NCBI GenBank assembly: GCA_004431415.1
Contig: QPMI01000243.1
Coordinates: 1-64,000 of the forward strand
Length of the DNA stretch: 64,000 bases
Direction of reading: 5' to 3'
Source of the DNA: Cyanophora paradoxa
Lineage: Eukaryota; Glaucocystophyceae; Cyanophorales; Cyanophoraceae
Shown here: positions 50,358-59,900 of the stretch, piece by piece
Layout of the letters: every line of letters begins with the position of its first letter
How positions within the stretch are numbered: the stretch's first letter is position 1
Notes under the pieces: generated by a model
What the model was told of the DNA's origin: nothing
Database searches by the model: none
What the model saw: only the letters and a program-made list of their open reading frames with translations
Position numbers and translations under genes: made by a program

Positions 50358-51065
50358 TTTCGCCGATTTCCGGGTTCCAGCTCAGACTGCTGCTGCAACG
50401 TCTCGACGAGCCCTGTACCCGTGACAGTGACAGTCGACGTCCCGGCACGAGCTCGAGCCCCGGCCCCGGACCCCGCACCGGATCCGGACCCTGAGGCGCC
50501 CGGCTCCTCGTCGGCGGCCCCGCCACCGGCGAAGAGGCAGCGCCTGCAGTTTAGCTAGCTATACCTATGGCTAGCGCTAGCTAGCGCTAGCGCTAGCTCC
50601 TCGATCGCGAGCTAGCTCTCCGTTGGTTGACCACCAACCTCTTCCGCCCACAGTCTTGTGCGGCGCCGGTTAGCGCGTAGACCGGATAGAGGGGCTCCGT
50701 TCCCCAGGACTCTCCCGGCCCTTTGTTCACAGCGTCGAAGTCGTACCATATACACGTAGTGTGTGCTGTACCCGTAGACGCGTGTCACAGGCCGAGTTTG
50801 TTCAATTGCATCGATGCATCATGGCATGCGTTCGTGCCGACCCCTTTCGTACAATCGAGGTGCGCCGACCGTCGCTCCACCTCGCACGGAGCACGCGCCT
50901 CACGGAGCAACGGCGCTCGCAGCATGGAAGTCAGCCCGCTCCGGATAGCTTCGAGCTCATACAGGATATGCAGACCGATTCGCACGGGTCCGCTCGCCGC
51001 AGGCCGGCGAATCGAGCCGCGCTAACCCCGACCGCCGTGCAGTCGCGCGCGAGGACTACCAACCG
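50358..51065. promoter_or_regulatory. Divergent intergenic region (LRRC45-like / SOD-like)
   Basis: About 700 bp of mixed composition between divergent starts. It contains the palindromic patch at 50552-50620. An upstream exon of the SOD-like gene could lie here (a complex plastid would need an ER signal), but I could not fix one. Confidence 0.45.
50552..50620. repeat. GCTAGC/AGCGCT palindromic repeat patch
   Basis: Overlapping self-complementary units (AGCTAGC, TAGCGCTA, GATCGCGAGC) over about 70 bp between two divergent genes. It could form a cruciform or reflect simple-repeat growth. Confidence 0.75.
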
Positions 51066-52109
51066 ATGCGCTGCAACTCGTCTCCTTCCTGCAACTTCGA
51101 AGCTGGTGAGCCAGCTGCTTTGGCCGCGCCGATCCGGTCCTGTTCCGCGTGCTCGCCGCACGCGACGATGCCCGCTGAACGCGTCCCGCAGAGACGAGCG
51201 CGGCAGCAAGGAGATCTACAGCATCGCGCTTCGTCGCAGCGACCGCATGCGCGGCGCTGGTCGCACTAGGATTCGCCGGCAGTTCGGCCCCCGCATACGC
51301 CAGCGGAGTCGCAGTGTCAAAGAAGGTGCGGAGCGCCTGCGCTCGCATCCTCCCTCGCGCCCCCGACGCGCGTGGCCGCCAGGCGATCGCGGTGCTGAGT
51401 GGAACGATGAACAACGAGAGGGTCAACGGGATCTTCCGGTTCACGCAGGAGAAGGTGGCTCCGCTCCCCCCACGCGCCGCGCAGCGCCGCAGCCGCATTC
51501 GCCGCCTCATGCGCGTCGCGCGCAGGAGGGCGCACCGGTGCACGTCATCGGCGAGGTCAACGGGCTGACGCCAGGCGAGTCGCGCGTGTCCTCGTCGGCG
51601 GCCGATACAGCTCTGCTGAACTTGGCGGGGGCGCGCGCAGGGCTGCACGGGATCCACATTCACGCTCAAGGAGACGTCTCGTTTAAGGTGCCGCGCCGCT
51701 TCTCTGCGCGAGCGCCGGCCAGGCCGCGCGCGCGGGCGGCCGAGGCGTGGCGGCAGGACGGGTCGGGGGTCGGGGGCCACTTCAACCCGTCGGGGAGCTC
51801 GCACGGGGACCCGGACGGGAAGGAGCGGCACGCGGGGGACCTGGGGAACCTCGTCGCCGACAACCGCGGCATCGCCACCATCGACCGCGAGTACGACACC
51901 GGCATGCAGGTCCGCCCCCGAGGGCGCGAGCTGCCCGCCGCCGTCCCCTCTGCTTCACTGACGCCCGGCCTGTGCAGCTTTCCGGCTCGAAGTCGATCAT
52001 CGGGCGGGCGCTGGTCATTAACACCGACCCGGACGACTACAGGACGCAGCCGAACGGCAACTCGGGCGCCGCCATCGCCCAGGGCGTCATCGGCATCTCC
52101 GTCAACTAG
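51066..52109 (+). CDS. Cu/Zn-superoxide-dismutase-like protein with thylakoid-lumen-type leader
   Basis: Seven exons (51066-51105, 51192-51325, 51383-51454, 51526-51574, 51641-51687, 51757-51909, 51978-52109) give 208 residues with exact phases. The leader has AARRSTASRFVAATACAAL, then VALGFAGSSAPAYA, i.e. twin arginine, hydrophobic core and AxA-type cleavage site, as in Tat lumenal proteins. Mature part: AIAVLSGTM, VNGLTPG, LHGIHIHAQGD (copper His pair), GHFNPSGSSHGDPDGKERHA then GDLGN (zinc ligands H, H, H and D). Two changes: the last copper ligand (VVHE in SOD1) reads LVINTD, with Asn at 52020-52022, and the disulfide cysteines are absent (GHFNP without preceding Cys; IAQGVIG for LACGVIG). 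Zinc binding looks intact; dismutase activity is doubtful. Intron 4 is GC-AG (GCGAGT). An upstream exon is possible. Confidence 0.88.
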
Positions 52110-53150
52110 CCCCGCGGCGCCCGCCCGGGGGCCTCAGCCCGCGGGAGCCCCTCCCGAGCCAAGCCCGCGGCCGGCCCCTTCTGGGGCCCCGGTGGGCAGT
52201 CGCCAAGCGTTCAGCCCGGAGGCTGCCCGGCCCGGGGGCCCTCTGGCCTGGCACCTGCCCTCGTCGTCTTCCCTTTTTGCCCAGCCGTCCTTCAGACTTT
52301 TCGGTCCATCGCCACCACTTTCGCGTGCATATGTACCAATTTGGTTACTGTGATACGTATACGTTAGTTCGAATCTTCAGAAGGCTTACTTGCAAATGTG
52401 ATGAATAGGTATACGTGATATTGGTGCATGTCGTAGTCAGTCTAAACATTCAATTTTGCAATCGCGATGCATTAGCCTTCATGATCAAAATCACTGGTCA
52501 GGAATCGAAGCCGGTGCCCCGGCTGCGGCGGCCGCAGATGCAGGGCCGCGGCCGGCGCGCGCGCTGGCGCCGGCGCCGCGCCGCGGCCGGCGCGCGCCGC
52601 CGGCGCCATGCGGTGCGGCGGCCAGACGGCCCATGGGCCATATGCATACGGCATCCGATGATCTCGATCTAGATCTCGAAGTCTGCCGCACGCAGCTGCA
52701 TGCGCAGGCCAGACCGTCGGACCCCTCGCATGGCCAGAGGAAGTCGGACCTCGAATTTCGTTTGTTTGCAATTGGTAAAAGCAAAACCCGTAAGACGACC
52801 TGGGCCCCCACGCTCGCCTGGAATGAAGGCGAACGGGCCGGGCGGTCATCAACGCCACGCCTCTGGCAAAGCCAGGGAACGCAGCACCTTCACGCTCAGG
52901 GGCCCAGGTTATGCTTCCGCATCCGGGTTGAGAGGTTTGTCTTTTTAGAAAGACATGAGAGATTGACCGAACTGTACACTGATCCTGTACGAGTAAGGTC
53001 TTAATCGTACAATTCGGCGGAATCGCTTTTTGTACTCCCGCGCGGAGCCGATCGCACCACACGTCGCGGAGGCCGCGGGGTCCTCCCAGCGCGCCTCGAG
53101 CGCTCTTCCGCGTCGCTGCTGTGCTTTCCTTCGCGTCGCTTTGATTGCGG
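52103..53150 (+). repeat. Duplicated segment, copy A (SOD 3' end, flank and repeat element)
   Basis: From the last SOD codons (GTCAACTAG) through about 950 bp nearly identical to copy B (54249 on). Differences are few point changes, a 5-nt insertion in A near 52840 (AACGGGCCGGGCGG versus AACGGGCGG), and about 30 nt missing in A near 53085. It contains the repeat-element core (about 52765-52998) with hairpins CTGGC-AAA-GCCAG and GTCTTT-TTAG-AAAGAC (52939-52954), plus an extremely GC-rich palindromic head (52540-52630). Confidence 0.9.
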
Positions 53151-54248
53151 GGTACAGAATTGCCTCAGGGCTGGGTATAGGTTTCGCTCCGCTCCAACGC
53201 TCTGACGTACTGTTCGAGCAGCAGATTGGCGTAGTTAAATCGCTGTCGGGGAGATTGCTGCTTGCGTGCCGCGGAGATCTCCGCCGCCAAGCGAGAAGGA
53301 GGCCAGAGGCGACCCATGGCCAGCGACATCAACTGCGACCCAGCGATCCAGCGACATCCACTGGTGATGCCGCAGATGTTAACCGAGCTGCAACTGCAAC
53401 GTTCGGCAGCTGAAGAGAGCTGGCGGTCCGTCGGACGCCGGGCACGCCGCCAGCTCGTCGGCATCGAAGGCTAAAGCGGGACGCATCGGAGGCTGCGGTG
53501 GAGTCGTTGGTGTTCTAGTCCGCCGATGCCTCGCGGAGGACGAAGCCAGACCGTCCCGCAGCCCCATCCCGGTGATTCAGGCCAGTCGCCCGCGCACATG
53601 AGTCGGCTGAAGTGGGAGTGCGAGGACCAGGCACGGTCACGGGCGGCAAAGCTGTCGCAATAAGCGAGGTGCGGCTCCCGGCGCTGGCGGCGCAGGGGTC
53701 GCCGGAGCCAGCCCGGGTTCGGGCGGCGCAGGAGCGAGCAGCGGCGGCGGCGACGAGGACGGGACGAGGTATGCGGCAACCTTCTCGCCGAGTGCAGCGC
53801 CCGCCGCGCCACCGAGTCCCGTGCCGCCGGTGCCGCCTGCGTCCCGGCCCCAACCCCGCTGCGCGGCGTCGAGGGGAGCGGCCGCAGAGCTCAAGGCGCT
53901 TGGCAGTCGTCGGCCTGGACCTCCGCGTCGAGGAGCGGGAGGTCGGCCCCCGCCCCACTGCCCTACCACCAGCCACCCCGCCCTGCGGCGGGCGGCGCTC
54001 CCAGCCCCCAGCACCTCCCTGCACGACCCCGCGGAGGCCGGCGCGGCAGCAACGGCGGTAGCAGTGGCGGCGGCGGCAGCGGTGCGCGGGTCGGACGTGG
54101 ATGGCTGCCGCTCGCAGGCGGTGAGTGGCGGCGTGTCGCTCAACGACGGCGGCACTCGCGGCTGCTGGTACAGAGGCTCGGAGGAGGGCGATGCGTGCCA
54201 CAGAGAGGAGGCCCCCTGCAGGCAGCCCTGCAGAACTTCATCAGCATC
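53151..54248. other. Spacer between duplicated segments
   Basis: About 1.1 kb, present once. Several overlapping open frames on both strands are low-complexity Arg/Pro/Ala text; I cannot support any as a gene except weakly the one at 53316. The right end resembles the last SOD codons (TCATCAGCATCTCTGTCAAC), so it may once have carried a second SOD-like 3' exon. Confidence 0.4.
53316..53474 (+). CDS. Small hypothetical open frame (52 aa)
   Basis: MASDINCDPAIQRHPLVMPQ... ending LVGIEG*. Mixed composition, no long runs, and an ATG in CCCATGG context; but no homologue known to me and no splice partner visible. May be chance. Confidence 0.2.
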   Translation: MASDINCDPAIQRHPLVMPQMLTELQLQRSAAEESWRSVGRRARRQLVGIEG

Positions 54249-55305
54249 TCTGTCAACTAGCCCCGCGGCGCCCGCCCGGGGGCCTCAGCCCGCGGGAGCC
54301 CCTCCCGAGCCAAGCCCGCGGCCGGCCCCTTCTGGGGCCCCGGTGGGCAGTCGCCAAGCGTTCAGCCCGGAGGCTGCCCGGCCCGGGGGCCCTCTGGAAC
54401 TGGCACATGCCCTCGTCGTCTTCCCTTTTTGCCCAGCCGTCCTTCAGACTTTTCGGTCCATCGCCACCACTTTCGCGTGCATATGTACCAATTTGGTTAC
54501 TGTGATACGTATACGTTAGTTCGAATCTTCAGAAGGCTTACTTGCGAATGTGATGAATAGGCATACGTGATATTGGTGCATGTCGTAGTCAGTCTAAACA
54601 TTCAATTTTGCAATCGCGATGCATTAGCCTTCATGATCACAATCACTGGTCAGGAATCGAAGCCGGTGCCCCGGCTGCGGCGGCCGCAGATGCAGGGCCG
54701 CGGCCGGCGCGCGCGCTGGCGCCGGCGCCGCGCCGCGGCCGGCGCGCGCCGCCGGCGCCATGCGGTGCGGCGGCCAGACGGCCCATGGGCCATATGCATA
54801 CGGCATCCGATGATCTCGATCTAGATCTCGAAGTCTGCCGCACGCAGCTGCATGCGCAGGCCAGACCGTCGGACCCCTCGCATGGCCAGAGGAAGTCGGA
54901 CCTCGAATTTCGTTTGTTTGCAATTGGTAAAAGCAAAACCCGTAAGACGACCTGGGCCCCCACGCTCGCCTGGAATGAAGGCGAACGGGCGGTCATCAAC
55001 GCCACGCCTCTGGCAAAGCCAGGGAACGCAGCACCTTCACGCTCAGGGGCCCAGGTTATGCTTCCGCATCCGGGTTGAGAGGTTTGTCTTTTTAGAAAGA
55101 CATGAGAGATTGACCGAACTGTACACTGATCCTGTACGAGTAAGGTCTTAATCGTACAATTCGGCGGAATCGCTTTTTGTACTCCCGCGCGGAGCCGATC
55201 GCACCACACGTCGCGGAGGCCGCGGGGTCCCACCCATTCGGGAGCGTCGCCCCTCTCCTTGCTCCCAGCGCGCGTCGAGCGCTTTTCCGCGTCGCTGCTC
55301 TGCTT
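54249..55305 (+). repeat. Duplicated segment, copy B
   Basis: Near-identical partner of copy A, including the post-SOD flank, the GC-rich palindromic head (about 54690-54790) and the element core (about 54915-55145, hairpin at 55086-55101). Its tail (CTCTCCTTGCTCCCAG at about 55253) matches the tail of copy 1. It sits just upstream of the importin-5 pseudogene. Confidence 0.9.
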
Positions 55306-55599
55306 TCCGGGGCGCGCGGTCGCGCCGGCGCGCGGCAGCCGCGGTCCAACCGCCGCCGGCGATCGGGGCGGAGCCGGCCGGTTCGAAACGATGATGTTGA
55401 TGTACTGGAGCCAGGTCCGGCTCGGCAGGTCTGCGCGCGCTGCGCTAGCGGAGATCGGCCGGGTCGATCGCCACGCGATCTCCGGGAAAGGGTTCGACTC
55501 CCGGCGGGTCGCACCTTTTGGCGGGAGGATCTCAGCAACCGGCTGGGCCACTTCGAGTCTCGTTTGAGCCTCCCTCGCCGGCTGCGCTGGTAGTTAAAA

Positions 55600-56480
55600 C
55601 ATGGAGATCCGCGGCGGCATTGCGGCAGCAGCAGCTATGCAGCAGCGTCATGTCTCCGGACAACACGATCCGGGGGGCCGCTGAAAGCACTTCAACGAGG
55701 CCAAGACGCACCCCGACACGCTGGCCTCGGCCCTGACGCAGGCCATGCGTCTGTCTCAGCGGGATGCGGTGCGCACCATCTAGATCCACGTGCACGATCG
55801 CCTCGGGGTCGCTGTTCTGCATTTGACCATGCCGCGCTGCGCCATGCGCAGGTCCGTTCAATGTCGGCCGTGCTGATGCGCGGCCGCGGTCGGCGCATCA
55901 TGACCCGCGAGAATTCGAACGAGACCCTGTGGACGGCGATGCAGGCGGAGACGCAGCAGTACGTGAAGACCGAGCTGGTGGCGGCGGTCGAGAGCGAGCC
56001 GCAGCACCACATCCGCAACAAGATCTGCGACACCCTCTCTGACCTCGCGGCGCTCGAGCTCGAACACGGTGCGCCCCCGCGCGTGCCGGGCCGGGCGGGA
56101 CGCGTACGGGGCGGGGGCGGGCAGCCGAGTGTGCGGCGCGCAGGTGGGGACGTCGAGTGGCCGGAGCTGCTGCCGGTGATGTTCAACTGGACCAAGTCGC
56201 CGCGCGCGAAGCTGCGGGAGTCGGCGCTCTGCATCTTCGCGAACCTCGCGAACTCGATCGCGGAGAAGCTGCAGTCGATGATGGGCGCGCGTGATTCTCG
56301 TCATTCCGAAGATCTGAAGGCCACGCTTGCCGACTGTGTCCAGGACGTGCGCCGGGGCCCGCGCGCTCGCCCCGCCGCCCCGCCCCGCCGCGCGCCGACC
56401 CCGCGCAGGTGCTGCTGGCGGCGCTGCGGGCGACGGGCAATTTTCTCACCTCCATCGAGGACGAGAACGCGGCCCTTCCG
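55600..56480 (+). pseudogene. Truncated, frameshifted copy of the importin-5 5' region
   Basis: Matches the first exons of the gene at 26948-31973: CSSVMSPDNTIRGAAE, then a frame break (AAAGCACTTCAAC for the functional copy's GAACAGCAGTTCAAC), TETLWTAMQ-like and [50 protein letters not shown], a scrambled stretch after SMMG, LKATLADCVQDV, and [14 protein letters not shown], after which homology stops. Introns are retained, so it arose by DNA duplication, not from mRNA. The start codon context is lost. About 100 bp of promoter-side sequence (55480-55600) is shared with the functional gene. No product expected. Confidence 0.92.
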
Positions 56481-56938
56481 AAGTGTCGACCTCCTCTCGA
56501 AATTTACATGATCTCCATCTGGCGGAGTTCTTCTACTGAGAATTCGTCTTTAATTTTCCCCCTTCTGACCGATCGTGCACGGATCCCGGCCCCCGTCGAA
56601 GGCCTCCCCTCCGCATTAGTTCCCCTCTATCCTTTTTTTTCTGGATCCTTGAATATTGGATCTGATGATCATGATCACGTACGCGTGTGCTGATAGTTTG
56701 ATCGTGATCATGATCATGATCACATTCAGCTTAAGCCCTGCGCCGCGGCGCGTTAAAAATTACAGCCCTGCCCTTAAGCCTGCTTACATGCAAGCTCTCG
56801 AGAGCAAGCTTAGCTCGAGCTCGCTGATTGCAAGCCGGCAATCATGAAATCTGGTATTGAACGTATACTGACTCATGATCATGGGGGGGGGGGGGGGGGG
56901 GGGGGAGAGGGAGGGGGAGTGTGTAGCCTGGGTTATAG
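56481..56938. other. Low-GC gap with GATCATGATCA repeats and a poly(G) run
   Basis: After the pseudogene break, 56480-56660 is unmatched lower-GC sequence. Short palindromic GATCATGATCA units recur at 56664-56682 and 56699-56725. A 24-nt G-run (56883-56906; C on the sense strand of the leftward gene) follows shortly downstream of that gene's stop codon. Confidence 0.6.
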
Positions 56939-59900
56939 CTAGCTGGAGAAGAAAGGGGAGGCGAGGTACTCGTAGGGGGGGTAGCGGAGCTTGTCGAGGC
57001 CGTCGATGTGCGTCTGCATGCAGTGGCCGACGGGCTCGTTGACGAGGACGCGGGACTCGTCGACGAGGAAGGCGGAGAAGAGGGAGAGGGCGAAGAGGGC
57101 ATCCAGGTTCGCGTAGGCCCCGGCGCGCAGGACGAGCGAGCGCGCCGCGGGGCTCTGCAGCCGCTCCACGAGGAGGTACGTCGCGAGCTCCTCGGGCGGC
57201 GCGTTCTGCAGCGTCGTCGCCATCTGGCGCCCGAGCTGCTGCGAGCCGTCCTCCTCCTCGTAGTACGTCGTGAGGGCGAACTTGGAGGGGTGCTTGACGG
57301 CGCGGGCCACCTGGGCGCCGTTCTCGTGGCCGGCCTGGAGGGACCAGCGCCCGAGGACGGCCTTGCGGAGGCGCTTGGCGCGCGTCGGGTCGGCGACGAA
57401 GCGCTCGAGGACGCCGGGCTGGTTGAGGAGCACGTAGTGCATCCAGCGCGAGCCGAGCAACTGCAGGCCCACCGGCGGGCCCTTGACCGCCGCGCTGCAC
57501 TCGAGCGCCGTGCGGACCTCCCACTCGCGCTGCGTGGGGTAGTCGTCGGGGTGGTGCCCCCCGCGGAAGAGGACGACGGCGACGTGGCGGCCGGCGACGC
57601 GGAGCTCGCCCCCGGCCGGCTCGACGCGGAGCTCCTCGGGGGCGGCGGCGAGGGCCTGGAGGGAGCGGCGGACGCAGGGGAGGCGGTACTGCTCCCAGAG
57701 GAGGAACTCGAGCCAGCGCTCGTCCACCTCGTCGTGGGGGCCCCCGGGCACCACCATCAGGACCGCCGTCTGGGGCGTCCAGTGCTGCTTCGCCGGGGCC
57801 TCCTCGCCGGCGGCGCGGGCCCTCGCGGCGGGGGGCACGAGCCCGCGCTGCTCCTCGTAGAGCCGCGCCGCCCGCGCGACCGCCGCGGGGACGTTCACCA
57901 GCAGCGGGTTCGGCGGCATCACGACCCCCGCGTACGCCTCCACCCCCGTCCGCTGGATCACGTGCCTGCGCCCCGCCCCGTGAGCGCGGGAGGCAGAGGG
58001 ACGGGGGCGGGGCGGGGCGGGGCCGCACTGGTGCATGAGGGTGGCGAGGCCGGAGAGGGCGAGGGGCGTGCCGTACGTCGAGGCGTGCTTGACGCACTTC
58101 ACGGCGGGGCCCTGGGCGCGGCTGGTGTCGACGAGGAAGTCGAAGCGGTGGAGGGCGAGGGCGACGGGCTGCCGCGGCGCCTCGTCCGCGTAGGCGGCGC
58201 GGTAGACGCCGAGCAGGCCCGCCACGAACGAGTCGACCATGGCGTAGCCCTCGAGCTGCGAGGTGACGAAGTCGAAGTCCCGCGAGGCGCGCCAGAGGAG
58301 GAGCGCCAGGTCGGGGGCCACGCCCCGCGCCGCCGCGTAGCCGGCCTGCGGGAATGGCTGCGGGAGCACGGAGACGGCGGCGTGCATGGCGTGGCCCCAG
58401 GGCCCCGGCACGTCGCGCCCGGGCCCCGTGCCGGCGCCGAGCGAGGCGGCGGCGGTGGCGCCGCTGGAGAGGAGGCCGTGGTGGAGCATCCACTGCGCCG
58501 CCGTGTCCGCGAGGGACGCCGCGAGCCGCGGCGGCACGTGCCGCGCGAAGTGCACGGCCGCCTCGTAGGCGGGGAGGATCCAGGGCCCGCCGGCGGGGTC
58601 GGCGGGGGCGGCGCCGAGGCGGGCGAGGGTGCGCTCGCCGAGGGCGGAGGAGGCGCGCTCGTCGCGGACGGCCTTCAGCGCGCGGAAGCCGCGCTCGATG
58701 CGCTCGGCGAGGGCCACGCGGTCCTCGGCCGCCCGCTTCGCCGCGGCGAGGAGCTCCTGCATGCGCGCCGCGACGCGCTGGCGCTCCTCGGCGACGTCGG
58801 CCTCGAGGCGCTGCTGCTGCCGCCGCATCGTCCCCAGCAGCGCCTCGTACTCCTCGCGGAGGGCGGCGAGGCGGCGGCCCTCCTCCTTCCTCACCTCCAG
58901 CTCCACGTCCACGAGGCGGCGCTCCAGCTCGGCCTTGGCGGCCTCCGCCTCCGCCAGCTGCCGCTCCACCTGGCTCCGCTTCAGCCGGCTCACGGCGACG
59001 ACCTGCACCCAGCGCTCCATGTTCCGCACGCTCGCCGCCGTCAGCCGCGCCTCCTCCGCCTCCCGCACCGCCCCCTCCCCCTCCCCCGCCTTCCACGCCC
59101 CCGCCGGGGCCGGGGCGGGGGCCTTGGGGGCCGCGGGGGCGGCGCGGGGTGCCGGGGGCGGGGCGGCGCGGGCGCGGGACTCGGCGAGCTGGCGGGCCTT
59201 GCCCTCGAGCTCGGCCGTGGTGCGCGAGAGGGCGCCCTCCAGCGCCGAGAGCTCGTCCCGCTTCGCCGCGAGCTCCTTCTTGGTCATGCGGAGGACCTCG
59301 TCCTGGTCGGCGAGGCGCGCGGAGAGGGCGGCGACCTTCGCCTGCAGCTCCGCCTGCGCCCGCGCCGCCTCCTCCGTGAGCACCCGCAGCCGCCGCACCT
59401 GCCCGGGGGGGTCAGGGGATGGGGGCGGGGGCGGCGCGGGAGGACGGGGCCGGCTCGCCTCGTAGCTCTCGGCCTCGGAAGTGGCGGGGGCGGGGCGGTC
59501 GGCGGGGGCGGGGGCGGCGGGGGGGACGACGCCGGAGCGGAGCTGGTCGATTTTGAGGGCGTAGACCTGGGCGTGGGTGCGGAGCTGGCCCTCCTTGGCG
59601 TCCAGCGCGTGCACCCGCGCGAACAGCGCCTGCAGCTCCGAGAGGGCCCCCTCCTCGGGGCCCCCGCCCCCCTCGCCCCGCCCCTCCGGCCCGCCCTCGG
59701 AGAAGCGCGCGCTCCACGCGAGGAGGTCCTTGCGGAGGGCGCGCTTGATCGCCAGCACGCCCCGCAGCTCCTCCTCCGCCCCCGCCAGCAGCCGCTGGAG
59801 CGCCGGCACCTCCCACGGCGAGCTCGCCATCAGGCCCTCCACCGTCGGGCCCTCCTCCTCCCCCGCCCCCGCCCCCGACGCCGCTGCCGCCGGGGCGCCC

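Noticed and set aside
50761-52353. 530-codon open frame overlapping the SOD-like gene
   Set aside because: It reads through introns in mixed frames; the spliced seven-exon model explains the region fully.
53515-54201. Overlapping long frames on both strands of the spacer
   Set aside because: Arg/Pro/Ala-rich low complexity on both strands, no motif, no consistent splice model.
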